A stretch of 64,000 bases of DNA, from positions 1-64,000 of the forward strand of contig JNKJ01000023.1 of assembly GCA_000702025.1 (NCBI GenBank), written 5' to 3'. The DNA comes from Blautia schinkii DSM 10518. GTDB taxonomy: Bacteria; Bacillota; Clostridia; Lachnospirales; Lachnospiraceae. The position numbers were made by a program, and so were the translations under genes. Positions 45,402-54,488 of this stretch are shown here, in pieces. The notes beneath the pieces were generated by a model. It searched no databases. It saw only the letters and a list, made by a program, of their open reading frames with translations, and was not told where the DNA came from. Positions within the stretch are counted from its first letter, which is position 1. Each line of letters starts with the position of its first letter.

Positions 45402-47261
45402 ATGAAACTCTTTTATAATAAAAATAGTAAGGATCCAATCTATTATGCTCAGGTTGGGAACCCGAAACGGCAAAAAAGTCACGACCAGAAACGGCAAACG
45501 GTTCGGGAAATACTCCGAACTGCTGAAAATAACCGATGACCCGCTTTCCTATGTGAAAGAAGAGATCCGGAAAATGAACGAGGAAACCGTGTCGGCAAGG
45601 GAGAATACACCATTTCCACTAATTATAATGAACGGGTGGAGCAGACAGATGACGAGGCTTCCGCATCCACGGGGTTGAACATTGGATACTTTTTCCTGCA
45701 GTACTTGATGGGTGGTCTCCGGCTCAAGGATTTCTTTAAAGAAAAGACCGCCGGAAGGAAGCTGACATTTGACTGCCACACCATCCATCGTTTTCTTGTT
45801 TATTCAAGGATCATGGAACCGCTTTCTAAATATGCCATGCTGGACAAGCTGGATTCCTATTATGAAAAGCCGGACTTCAGCTATCAGCATATCCTGCGGT
45901 TTATGGATCTTTTGGAAGAACATTACGATGATTATCTGGCATGGCTCTACAGACAGAGCGATACGATCGTAAAAAGGGATCCTTCCGTACTCTATTATGA
46001 CTGCACAAACTTCTACTTTGAATGTGAGCAGGCAGATGACGAGATCGTGGACGAAGTCACTGGAGAGATCATGACCGGATTGCGCCAGTACGGTGTCAGT
46101 AAAGAGCATCGGCCAAACCCCTTAGTGGAAATGGGATTGTTCATGGACAGCAGAGGGATCCCCATCACCATGTGCCTGCATCCCGGAAACACCAGCGAAC
46201 AGCTGACGGCTGTCCCTCTGGAAAAAGAAGTATTAAAAATGATCCCGGGTTCAAGATTCATCTATTGTGCCGATGCAGGGCTTGGATCCTACAATATCAG
46301 AAAGTTCAACAGCATGGGCGGCAGGGCGTTCATTGTCACCCAGTCCATCAAGAAACTGAGCAACACACTGAAAGAAGCCGTTTTTAATGACTATGGTTAT
46401 AAACTTCTTTCAAACGATGAGCCAATCACTATTGAGAAGATGAAAAAATTTGACCGGCATGATCCAGATAACCTTGCCCTCTATGAAGACTCCGCATATA
46501 AAGTCATTACAGCTGACAAGATGCTCGACCTGGGACTTTACGAAGATGTGGTCCTGAAAAATGGACGGACGATACAGAGAAAAGCAAACGGAGTCTTAAA
46601 ACAGCACATCATCATCACTTTTTCCAGAAAAATGATGGAATACCAGAGGGCTGTCAGGGACCGGCAGGTAGAACGGGCAAAGAAACTGCTGGCCCTGAAG
46701 GATCCGGAGGAGATCAAAAAAGGTCCGAACGATGTAAGGCGTTTCATGAAACGCGTCTCGAAAACAAGATCCGGTGAAAAAGCTGTTGTGGAATACACTC
46801 TTGATGAAAGTAAGATCGCGGAGGAAGAAAAATACGATGGTTACTATGCTGTTGCCACGAATCTTGCGGATCCCGTAAAAGACATCCTTGCAGTATCACA
46901 GAAAAGATACCAGATTGAAGAATGTTTCAGGATCATAAAAACGAACTTTGACGGGCGCCCTGTGAACCACAGGCTGGCAGAACGGATCAAGGCGCATTTC
47001 CTGATATGTTATACCGCACTGCTTGTATACAGACTTTTAGAAGCCCGGCTTGATGACCAGAAAACACATGTCACGCCAGATAATCTGGTGACGACACTGA
47101 AGAACATGAAAGTCACAAACATACATGATATTGACTATATGGCGCTATATAAAGGCAGCAAAACCCTGGATGCGTTGACACAACTGACTATGCTGCCATT
47201 GGACAGACGCCACTATAGACCAAAGGACTTAAACAAAATAATAAAAAAATTTTTAAGTTAG
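45402..47261 (+). pseudogene. IS1634-family transposase with two 5' frameshifts
   Basis: The main frame, from about 45588 to 47261, carries the family core: YYDCTNFYFE (first Asp), YCADAGLGSYN, FIVTQS and the Glu-containing YQIEECFRIIKTNFDGRPV. The N-terminus is split. ATG at 45402 reads MKLFYNKNSKDPIYYAQ, then the homologous sequence continues in the next frame (GKKVTTRNGKRFGKYSELLKI), and returns at about 45580 to the main frame (VGKGEYTISTNYNERVEQ). Two compensating indels near 45450 and 45580 explain this. The copy is probably inactive, unless these are sequencing errors. Confidence 0.85.
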
Positions 47262-47291
47262 TAAAAATATACAACATTTTTAGTCATAGAA

Positions 47292-47331
47292 AAAGCCGGA
47301 ATTTCCTTATTTTACAAGGGGTTCCGGCTTT
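47292..47331 (+). terminator. Hairpin at the end of the IS1634-type transposase gene
   Basis: A perfect 10-bp stem, AAAGCCGGAA with TTCCGGCTTT, is followed by GTTAATT, 30 bp after the stop and inside the element. Confidence 0.7.
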
Positions 47332-47418
47332 GTTAATTATTTCAAGTGTTGAAAACAGGATAATAGTTTACCACGAAACCTTCCGTTCGGCTATAAAAAC
47401 TCAACAATTTGGGAACAG

Positions 47419-48486
47419 CTACCGCGCATTCTCAATGTACTCAACTACTCGTCCAAACCCTTCTTTAATTCCGACCTCCGCATTCCAACCAAGTTCTTTC
47501 AGTTTCCTATGACTCGGAACTCTTTCACATCCCACCAACAGGCTGTTTTCTGTATAATGTTCCGATTTGTCACGTACTTTCCTGATAACTCTAAGATTTC
47601 TTTCAGGATATAAAGCAGTTAAACACTCAGCCAATTCACGAATACTTACAAACTGGTCTGTATTGCATACATTGTATGCTTCCCCATCTTTGCCCTTTAA
47701 TAGAATCGTAAAATAACCAGCAACCGCATCTGTAATGTAACAAAAGCTTCTCTTTCCAGTTCCGTCACTTTTCATTACAATATTTTGACCATCCACAATA
47801 TTCTTCACAAACGAAGCAAATACTCTTGGGTCATTCTGAATATCCATTGTCGGCGCATAGGTATGTGCAATACGTGCAATCTTTACCGGAACATGATACT
47901 GCACCTGGAATGCCTTGCACATCGTTTCAGACATACGCTTACTTTCACTGTAACAGTTATGAATATCCAGTGTATCCATACTTCCATAGGAATTTTCATC
48001 AATGAGGGTACCGTTAGAGACAGGTGTACCATAAACATCACAGGTGCTAAACAAAAGAAACCCTTTGCATGCTTTTTCTCGTGCAAGTTGAAGAAGATAG
48101 TAGGTGCCAAGAGTATTGGGACTCAATACCTCTACCGGACACACGCTATAATACTGTGGACTTGCTAAGGATGCAGCGTGAATAATATAGTCAATCCGAC
48201 TATCAATGTTCAACGAATGGGACAAATCATCTTGGATAACTCTAATTTTTTCTATTCCCTGCACATTTGAAAATCTATCAATAAACTTTTCTTTATTACG
48301 TACCACTGTAATCAGTCTGACATCTATGCTCTTCTGATGTCGCAAATACATCAAATAGTAGACAATGTAGGAAGCAAGCATTCCATAAGCACCAGTCAGC
48401 AAAACCGTCTTCCTGTCAAGTTCTCTCCAATCGACATTTCTCGCATAAATATCTTCCATGTCCTGCAACAATATTGGGTTCGTCAT
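47419..48486 (-). CDS. NAD-dependent epimerase/dehydratase (SDR) of the polysaccharide locus
   Basis: A 355-residue extended SDR. The start at 48486 has GGAGG 8 nt before it. The nucleotide-binding loop is TVLLTGAYGMLASYIVYYLM and the catalytic Tyr/Lys are in NCYSESKRMSE, with FSTCDVYG before. C-terminal substrate-domain landmarks are YNVCNTDQFVSIRELAE. By context it probably reduces or epimerises the CDP-sugar made by the neighbouring enzymes; YerF-like reduction of the branched intermediate is one option. It is the last gene of the operon, and its start is the end point of the poly-G switch at 48483-48555. Confidence 0.85.
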   Translation of the reverse strand: MTNPILLQDMEDIYARNVDWRELDRKTVLLTGAYGMLASYIVYYLMYLRHQKSIDVRLITVVRNKEKFIDRFSNVQGIEKIRVIQDDLSHSLNIDSRIDYIIHAASLASPQYYSVCPVEVLSPNTLGTYYLLQLAREKACKGFLLFSTCDVYGTPVSNGTLIDENSYGSMDTLDIHNCYSESKRMSETMCKAFQVQYHVPVKIARIAHTYAPTMDIQNDPRVFASFVKNIVDGQNIVMKSDGTGKRSFCYITDAVAGYFTILLKGKDGEAYNVCNTDQFVSIRELAECLTALYPERNLRVIRKVRDKSEHYTENSLLVGCERVPSHRKLKELGWNAEVGIKEGFGRVVEYIENAR

Positions 48487-48555
48487 GCTGCACACCTCCA
48501 TCCAGAGGATGTCCGGCACATAGGATCAAAGCAGAATTTTACTCTGCCCCCCCCC
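48483..48555 (-). promoter_or_regulatory. Poly-G tract and conditional ATGA coupling between the two SDR genes
   Basis: A G9 run (48547-48555, G on the minus strand) lies at the end of the upstream SDR gene. With nine G the frame reads NGGGQSKILL and stops at 48526, 38 nt before the next ATG. With eight (or eleven) G it reads on through 19 more codons and stops exactly at GCATGA, overlapping the next gene's ATG by ATGA. With ten G it stops after four codons. Frames were checked base by base. Confidence 0.75.
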
Positions 48556-49488
48556 ATTTTGGTATTTCGCTTTTTCTTTCATATAATGCATAATTTTTTT
48601 TACTCCATCTTCAAAAGATATCTCCGGATACCATCCGGTATCTTTTCTCAATTCTGTTATATCAGCACAAAGATTCATCACTGTTCCGTCCGAATACGGA
48701 ATGTCTCCAATACCTAATGTGCTTTCAGGATTAACAATATTGCCAATAACTTTAATGTATTCTCGCAACGGATGTGCCTGACCACTTCCCAAACAATACA
48801 CCTTATTTCCATCAGACTTTTCTCCCATTAAATAAAATGCTCTTCCCGCATCTGAGCTGTACAAATAATCCCATCTCTGCTCAGCTGCTGTAAAAGATGT
48901 GTGTTCTCCTGAAAGAAGTTTTTGAATGGTACTTGCTATCATTGTTGTAGGCTTATCATATCTTCCATACACACTGAAAATTCTCACCCAGATAAAATCG
49001 ATGCCAAGCTTTTTTGCTTGCTCAGCCCCTAACTTTCCCGCTGCATATTTCGCAATGCCATACGGTTGAACAGGATTCACTGGAGAAGTTTCATTTATTT
49101 TATCCAAATTCAGTTTTCCATACTCTGCCTGTGAACCCGTCCCGATAAACTTCTTACAATTCAATTTTTTTGCCGCACCTAATGCATCAAGTGTGTACTC
49201 TATATTCTTTGTTTGTCCCATGATGTCCTGATTTCGATTGGATCCCGTCACACTCCATGCAACATGATAGAACGCATCACAGTCATCCTCGATTAGCTCG
49301 GGTAGCCTTCCATACTCTTCTGATGCACATTCAACGATTGTAATTCTTAAATTTTCTGGTAATCTATTCCGTTTTGTAGTATTAGGTCGCACAATAGCAT
49401 ATATTTTCGAAATATTCTCTGATAGACACGCTTCAATTATGGAAACGCCTATCATACTTGTTGCGCCAGTTACAATAATCTTCTTCAT
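48526..49488 (-). CDS. NAD(P)-dependent epimerase/reductase (SDR) with a poly-G tract near its stop
   Basis: A 320-residue SDR. The N-terminal loop is MKKIIVTGATSMIGVSIIEA, and the active-site Tyr/Lys are in PYGIAKYAAG with the GTGSQAEYG serine region before. It lies 3 nt downstream of the second TPP-enzyme gene, so it belongs to the same operon. The last codons include GGG GGG GGG from a G9 run; the C-terminus changes with tract length. By analogy with CDP-yersiniose synthesis (YerE then YerF) it may reduce the acetyl-branched CDP-sugar. Confidence 0.85.
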   Translation of the reverse strand: MKKIIVTGATSMIGVSIIEACLSENISKIYAIVRPNTTKRNRLPENLRITIVECASEEYGRLPELIEDDCDAFYHVAWSVTGSNRNQDIMGQTKNIEYTLDALGAAKKLNCKKFIGTGSQAEYGKLNLDKINETSPVNPVQPYGIAKYAAGKLGAEQAKKLGIDFIWVRIFSVYGRYDKPTTMIASTIQKLLSGEHTSFTAAEQRWDYLYSSDAGRAFYLMGEKSDGNKVYCLGSGQAHPLREYIKVIGNIVNPESTLGIGDIPYSDGTVMNLCADITELRKDTGWYPEISFEDGVKKIMHYMKEKAKYQNGGGQSKILL

Positions 49489-49491
49489 TCC

Positions 49492-51288
49492 TTATCCTTC
49501 TATAAGTGGTATATACATGTTTGATTTGAGTTCCTCATCAGAAAGAAAAGGTGCCATATCCTCTAACGGTGCAGATTTCATTTGACCATTTGAAAGTTTT
49601 TTACTTGCAGCTTTTGGTTCCGTCACCTGACTAGGCGAAAGCAGCATTTCGCATAAACAAGGCTTATCATTTTTCAAAATCCAGTCAATAGCTTTTTCAA
49701 CTTCAGCAGAAGCACCACATCTCATATAATCCATTCCATAAGCAGGTATTAGCTTGGATAGATCAGGAAAACTCAAATCTCCACTTTCCGGGCCAATTCC
49801 AACCAACGGTTTTCCGAAGTATGTATTCTGTGTCATTCGTATTGAATGATATCCCTGATTATTCATGATAATAACTGCAATTGGAAGTCTGTTCTGAACA
49901 ATTGTCTGCAGTTCCTGTATATTCATCTGAAAGCCACCGTCTCCAGTACAAACAATTGTCTTCTTTTTTCCTCGTGCGATACAAACTCCTATTGCCGGCG
50001 GCAAATCATATCCCATTGAGGCTGTAGATGGATTCGTTATAAAACGCATACCTTCTTTTATCTCACTGGCCTGACTGCCTGCGACACGAGATGTCCCTGC
50101 GCTGACGAGCAAACAGTCACTATCTGACATTTTCTGCGTCAGTGTTTTGTATACCGCATAAATGTTGGGTTTCAGATCATCCATGTGTTTCTGCAACACT
50201 ACCGGATATCTCTTTCGCCAAATCTGACACTGCCGTATCCAATCCTCTTTTCCTTTTATCGGTTCAGCAACCTTTTCATTTAGTTTGTTAATTAATTCTA
50301 ATACATCACAGCAAATTTTTAGATCTGCGTGAATGCTGTCTTTTTCTAGTTCTTCCAGATCTATATCATTTACAATCTTGTAAGCATTCCTTGCCCACGT
50401 GTCATAATTAAAACCCGTTTGAAAGAAGCTCAATCGACTTCCCAAAGATAAGAGAAGATCACTGTTTTGTATTGCAAAGTTACCTGCCCGATCCCCCGTT
50501 GTTCCATTCCTGCCGGCATAAAGCGGATGGTCAGAAGCAATCGCATCAATACTGCTCATACCGGTAACAACTGGAATGTTCAATTTTCCAACCAAAGTAA
50601 GAAAAGCTTCATGTGCACCTGCAAGCCGGATTCCATTTCCTGCAAAAATAACAGGTCTTTTAGCTTTACAAATCCTGTCCAGAATCAGCTCAATAACAGA
50701 ATCAGATACATTTTTTTGCTCCTGAAGTGCATTGTAATGTTCCAGTAATACCGTTTCAATCAGTGCTCCCTGAATATCCATAGGAATATCCAGCCAACAC
50801 GGTCCTGGTCTTCCATGCTTTGCCAGATACAATGCCTTTTCCAAACAATATGCTATTTTCTCTGGTTTTTCAATCAGCTCACAATACTTTGTCATATTTT
50901 TCACGGAGCCAACAATATCAAATTCCTGCACCCCCCGCGTTCTGAGCTTAAGCCCGGAAGCATAAACCGTTGTAGCATAACGCGCCTGACCCGAAAATAC
51001 GAGCATTGGAATCGAATCCATCCACCCGCATACAACTCCGGTTATTGCATTTGTAGCACCCGGTCCTGTAGTTACGCACACTGCTGCAATTCGATTATCA
51101 ATTCTTGCATACGCCTCAGCAGCCATTGCAGAAGCCTGCTCATGATGATTATAGTAACAATGCAGTTTCGGATGGTGTCCAAAAGCATCATTCATATGCA
51201 TTGCGCCACCACCCGTAACTGTGAAGATATCATTTATATTGTGCTCTGCCAAGAAATCTGCAATATAGTCTGCAACTCGTTGTTTCAT
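49492..51288 (-). CDS. TPP-dependent acetolactate-synthase-like enzyme, second YerE-like copy
   Basis: A 598-residue three-domain TPP enzyme. The activating Glu is in NHHEQASAMAAEAYAR, followed by TTGPGATNAITGV. The TPP/Mg motif is GDGGFQMNIQ...IMNN. No regulatory-subunit gene and no ilv genes are nearby. Next to rfbF/G/H this suggests YerE-type chemistry, adding a two-carbon unit from pyruvate to a CDP-4-keto-3,6-dideoxyhexose. The gene starts at 51288 after GGAGG, part of which can pair with CTGCTACC upstream (see 51286-51369). Confidence 0.85.
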   Translation of the reverse strand: MKQRVADYIADFLAEHNINDIFTVTGGGAMHMNDAFGHHPKLHCYYNHHEQASAMAAEAYARIDNRIAAVCVTTGPGATNAITGVVCGWMDSIPMLVFSGQARYATTVYASGLKLRTRGVQEFDIVGSVKNMTKYCELIEKPEKIAYCLEKALYLAKHGRPGPCWLDIPMDIQGALIETVLLEHYNALQEQKNVSDSVIELILDRICKAKRPVIFAGNGIRLAGAHEAFLTLVGKLNIPVVTGMSSIDAIASDHPLYAGRNGTTGDRAGNFAIQNSDLLLSLGSRLSFFQTGFNYDTWARNAYKIVNDIDLEELEKDSIHADLKICCDVLELINKLNEKVAEPIKGKEDWIRQCQIWRKRYPVVLQKHMDDLKPNIYAVYKTLTQKMSDSDCLLVSAGTSRVAGSQASEIKEGMRFITNPSTASMGYDLPPAIGVCIARGKKKTIVCTGDGGFQMNIQELQTIVQNRLPIAVIIMNNQGYHSIRMTQNTYFGKPLVGIGPESGDLSFPDLSKLIPAYGMDYMRCGASAEVEKAIDWILKNDKPCLCEMLLSPSQVTEPKAASKKLSNGQMKSAPLEDMAPFLSDEELKSNMYIPLIEG

Positions 51289-51369
51289 GCTGCTACCTCC
51301 TGACTGCTGTTTGGGGTAGCAGATGGTTCGAGATACAGAACTACCGCTTTATTTGTTCTGCCCCCCCCC
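51286..51369 (-). promoter_or_regulatory. Poly-G tract, SD-masking hairpin and conditional ATGA coupling between the two TPP-enzyme genes
   Basis: A G9 run (51361-51369, G on the minus strand) ends the first TPP-enzyme gene: at nine G it reads LGGGQNK and stops at 51349. With eight G the frame runs through 25 more codons and stops at GCATGA, overlapping the next gene's ATG. The intervening RNA can form CAGAAC/GTTCTG and CTGCTACC/GGTAGCAG; the second stem takes in the last two G of the downstream GGAGG. So in the nine-G state the next gene's start is partly masked and uncoupled. Confidence 0.75.
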
Positions 51370-53115
51370 TAAAAATTTTTTCTTCTTCATTTCAGTATCT
51401 CCTAACTGCATCAAACGATCATAAAGTTCCCGGTTCAAAAGCGGCTCCTGATCCTGATTCGGCTTTCCAAACTCCAGTTTAGGAAAAACGTAAGTATCTT
51501 CGTTAATCATAACCTCCACAAGAAGCGGAAGATCATCAGCAAACCCAGAAGCCATATCCGGCAAACTATTCATATCATAGCGAACACTCCGTATTCCATA
51601 GGCTTCCGCAACTCTTCTGAAATCCGGTGCGCTATATCCGCCACTTGGTTTCGTTTGGTAGTAGTTCCCTTCGAAATACATCTCCTGAAAATGACGAATC
51701 ATTCCCAATGCATCATTATTCAGAACTACAATTTTTACTGGGATCTTCTCCCTTTTAATAAACTGAAGCTCCTGAATATTCATCTGTAATCCGCCGTCAC
51801 CCGTTACGCATACAACAGGTTTTCCTGATGCATAATAGGCTCCGATTGCCGCCGGCAAAGAATAGCCCATGGCTCCATGTCCGCCAGAAAAAAGAACCTT
51901 CTGTCCTTTTTTCAGCTCTGCCGACTGTGCCACCCATACCTGGTTTTGTCCAACATCGGTAGTAACCACCGCATTCTCAGGGAAGTTGTGGCTCACCCTC
52001 TTTACAAGCTCAGCAGTCGTCCGCTTATCAACAACTGACAGCTCCTTCTTAATCACATCACATATCTGAACCCATGTGCTATAGTCATAGTCGCAATAAT
52101 CTTCTATATGCTTTAGCACCTGACAGGTTTCCTGCATATTTGCCTGAATTGAAATCTCATTTTCATGAACACGGTATTCCAATTCCCCTTCATCGACATC
52201 GAAACGGACAATTTGTGAATCCGGAGCAAAGTTTTCCCTTTTTGCACCAACCTGCCTTACGTCCAGTCTTGAACCAATCGTGATCACAAGATCACTTTTC
52301 GCAACCACAAAATTAGCTGCACGGTCTCCATACGCACCAACAAAACCATAATTCTGTGAATCTTCACTCACCGCATCAAATGCAATCATACTCGTTACCA
52401 TAGGAATATGAAACTTATGGCAAAAGTCTTTCACGGCTTGCTGTGTATTGGTAATCTTTACACCATTTCCTATCAGGCAGCATGGATGCTCTGCGTTATC
52501 AAGTGCCGTTTTAAGCATCTCTGCTGCCTTATTTACTTTTTCCCTTGAAACAAATCTGTTCTGTAAAATTGTGCCTTGAAGCATATCAGAATCAATTTCC
52601 GCACGAAATACATTCATAGGAATATCCAATAGCACAGGTCCCATACGACCTGAAATAGCCTCAGCAAATGCATAGTCCAAATAGTACTTAATTTTATCTG
52701 CTGATTCCACATACTGTGCATATTTAGTCACTGGTGCGACCATAGAAACAATATCTGTTTCCTGAAAACCACGCTGACGAACAATATACTGCCCACGTGA
52801 TTCAAATGTATTCACCTGTCCCGTAATAAAAACCGTTGGGATTGAATCGAAAAAAGCATCGCAAATCCCCGTGATCAGATTCGTAGCCCCAGGTCCTGAT
52901 GTGGCATAAGCCACACCCGGTTTTCCACTCGCCTGCGCATAACCGCAAGCTGCAAATGCAGCACCCTGTTCATGATAAGTAAGATGCGCCGATATCTGCT
53001 CACTATATTTTGAAAACGACTCCATTAGATGTGTGACCATCCCACCCGGATAGCCAAACACATCCGTAATACCTTTTTCAATCAAATACTCAACGATGTA
53101 ATCTGATACTTTCAT
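51349..53115 (-). CDS. TPP-dependent acetolactate-synthase-like enzyme, first YerE-like copy
   Basis: A 588-residue enzyme with the ALS fold. Glu lies in TYHEQGAAFAACGYAQ, then TSGPGATNLITGICDAFFDS. The central domain has VVAKSDLVITIGSRLDVRQVG and the TPP motif GDGGLQMNIQELQF...VVLNN. It starts 16 nt after rfbH. YerE in Yersinia is an FAD/TPP enzyme that couples pyruvate-derived acetyl to CDP-3,6-dideoxy-4-keto-glucose. Two such copies in a row are unusual. The 3' end carries the G9 tract. Confidence 0.87.
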   Translation of the reverse strand: MKVSDYIVEYLIEKGITDVFGYPGGMVTHLMESFSKYSEQISAHLTYHEQGAAFAACGYAQASGKPGVAYATSGPGATNLITGICDAFFDSIPTVFITGQVNTFESRGQYIVRQRGFQETDIVSMVAPVTKYAQYVESADKIKYYLDYAFAEAISGRMGPVLLDIPMNVFRAEIDSDMLQGTILQNRFVSREKVNKAAEMLKTALDNAEHPCCLIGNGVKITNTQQAVKDFCHKFHIPMVTSMIAFDAVSEDSQNYGFVGAYGDRAANFVVAKSDLVITIGSRLDVRQVGAKRENFAPDSQIVRFDVDEGELEYRVHENEISIQANMQETCQVLKHIEDYCDYDYSTWVQICDVIKKELSVVDKRTTAELVKRVSHNFPENAVVTTDVGQNQVWVAQSAELKKGQKVLFSGGHGAMGYSLPAAIGAYYASGKPVVCVTGDGGLQMNIQELQFIKREKIPVKIVVLNNDALGMIRHFQEMYFEGNYYQTKPSGGYSAPDFRRVAEAYGIRSVRYDMNSLPDMASGFADDLPLLVEVMINEDTYVFPKLEFGKPNQDQEPLLNRELYDRLMQLGDTEMKKKKFLGGGQNK

Positions 53116-53131
53116 CCGTTTTCTCCTATTA

Positions 53132-54475
53132 TTACTGATTCACAGCCTCAATAATTATCTTTGCCATATAATCAATCATCTCATCCGTCATTCCGGGGTA
53201 TACGCCAACCCAGAAGGTATTGTTCATGATAAAATCCGTATTCGTCAGAACACCTGCAACACGGTAAGCATCAGTACCACGGATCTGATCAAAGCAAGGA
53301 TGCTTAATCAGATTTCCGCTGAACAGAAGACGGGTCTGCACATTATGGCTTTCCACATAACGAGTCACAGCATTACGATCCAGACCGCTTTCCGGCTTAA
53401 CGGAAATCAGGAAACCGAACCAGGACGGGCGGCTGTTAGCAGCCGGTTTCGGCAGAATGAGCTTATCAGCAACCGGTTCAAGAGCAGCACGCAGGCGTTC
53501 CCAGTTATGACGGCGGCGCTCAATAAAGGACGGGAATTTCTTCAGCTGCTCACAGCCGATGGCAGCCTGCATATCGGTAACCTTCAGATTATAGCCGAAA
53601 TGACTGTACACATATTTATGGTCATATCCTTTAGGCAGTTCACCAAACTGACCATCAAAACGATGACCACAGAAATTATCCTTTCCAGAAGGGCAGATGC
53701 AGTCACGTCCCCAGTCACGGAAAGACAGAATCAAACGGTTCAGTTTCGGATTATTCGTGTAAACACAACCGCCCTCACCCATTGTCATGTGATGGGGAGG
53801 ATAGAAACTGGATGTACCAATATCACCCCAAGTACCCGTGAAACGAGTCTCACCGTTGATGGTGTACTGAGTACCCAAAGCATCACAATTATCTTCAACC
53901 AGCCACAGGTTATGAGCATCACAGAATGCCTTAACAGCAGACAAATCAAACGGATTACCAAGAGTATGGGCAATCATAACAGCTTTCGTCTTAGGAGAAA
54001 GAGCCACTTCCAGCTTGGTAACATCGATGTTATACTGAGGAACAGTCACATCAACAAACACCGGAACTGCACCATACTGAATTGCCGGAGTTACCGTAGT
54101 AGGAAAACCACAGGCAACCGTAATAATCTCGTCGCCCTTCTTAATTTGGCGGTCACCCAGTTCAGGAGCAGTCAGCGTCATAAATGCAATAAGATTTGCG
54201 GAAGAACCGCTGTTGACCAGATGGGCAAACTTCACACCAATCCACTCTGCAAACTCCTTTTCAAACTGATCTGCAAAACGTCCAGTCGTCAGCCAAAAAT
54301 CAAGTGCTGCATCCGTCAGTGCGCACATTTCCTTCTCGTCAAATACACGGGCAGCATATGTGATACGCTCACCTTCATAATAGGGAGTTTTCTTTTCCTT
54401 AAATTCATAGTAGTATTCGGTAACCATTGCCTTAATCTGCTCACGAGCTTCTTCTTCATTTTTCCATATAGCCAT
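53132..54475 (-). CDS. rfbH: CDP-4-keto-6-deoxy-D-glucose 3-dehydrase (E1, RfbH/DdhC)
   Basis: A PMP- and [2Fe-2S]-dependent dehydrase that removes the C3 hydroxyl of CDP-4-keto-6-deoxyglucose. The 447-residue protein is aminotransferase-like, but the usual PLP lysine is replaced: SSFYPPHHMTMGEGG has His-His where aminotransferases have Lys, a hallmark of E1. The iron-sulfur cysteines are seen in RDCICPSGKDNFCGHRF. E1 needs a reductase partner (E3, DdhD/AscD), which is not in this window. It lies between the acyltransferase and the first TPP enzyme. Confidence 0.94.
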   Translation of the reverse strand: MAIWKNEEEAREQIKAMVTEYYYEFKEKKTPYYEGERITYAARVFDEKEMCALTDAALDFWLTTGRFADQFEKEFAEWIGVKFAHLVNSGSSANLIAFMTLTAPELGDRQIKKGDEIITVACGFPTTVTPAIQYGAVPVFVDVTVPQYNIDVTKLEVALSPKTKAVMIAHTLGNPFDLSAVKAFCDAHNLWLVEDNCDALGTQYTINGETRFTGTWGDIGTSSFYPPHHMTMGEGGCVYTNNPKLNRLILSFRDWGRDCICPSGKDNFCGHRFDGQFGELPKGYDHKYVYSHFGYNLKVTDMQAAIGCEQLKKFPSFIERRRHNWERLRAALEPVADKLILPKPAANSRPSWFGFLISVKPESGLDRNAVTRYVESHNVQTRLLFSGNLIKHPCFDQIRGTDAYRVAGVLTNTDFIMNNTFWVGVYPGMTDEMIDYMAKIIIEAVNQ

Positions 54476-54488
54476 TGTATTAGTCCTT

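Larger units (their letters stand above)
45299..47359 (+). mobile_element. IS1634-type insertion sequence
   Basis: The element is about 2.06 kb with terminal inverted repeats GGTTTTCAACACTTG (from about 45299) and CAAGTGTTGAAAAC (to about 47357). It contains one transposase gene and an internal hairpin after it. No clear target duplication was found. It separates the defence operon from the polysaccharide locus. Confidence 0.8.

Noticed and set aside
50930..50936. C6 run inside the second TPP-enzyme gene as a slippage site
   Set aside because: Short, in frame, and not at a frame break or a regulatory position.
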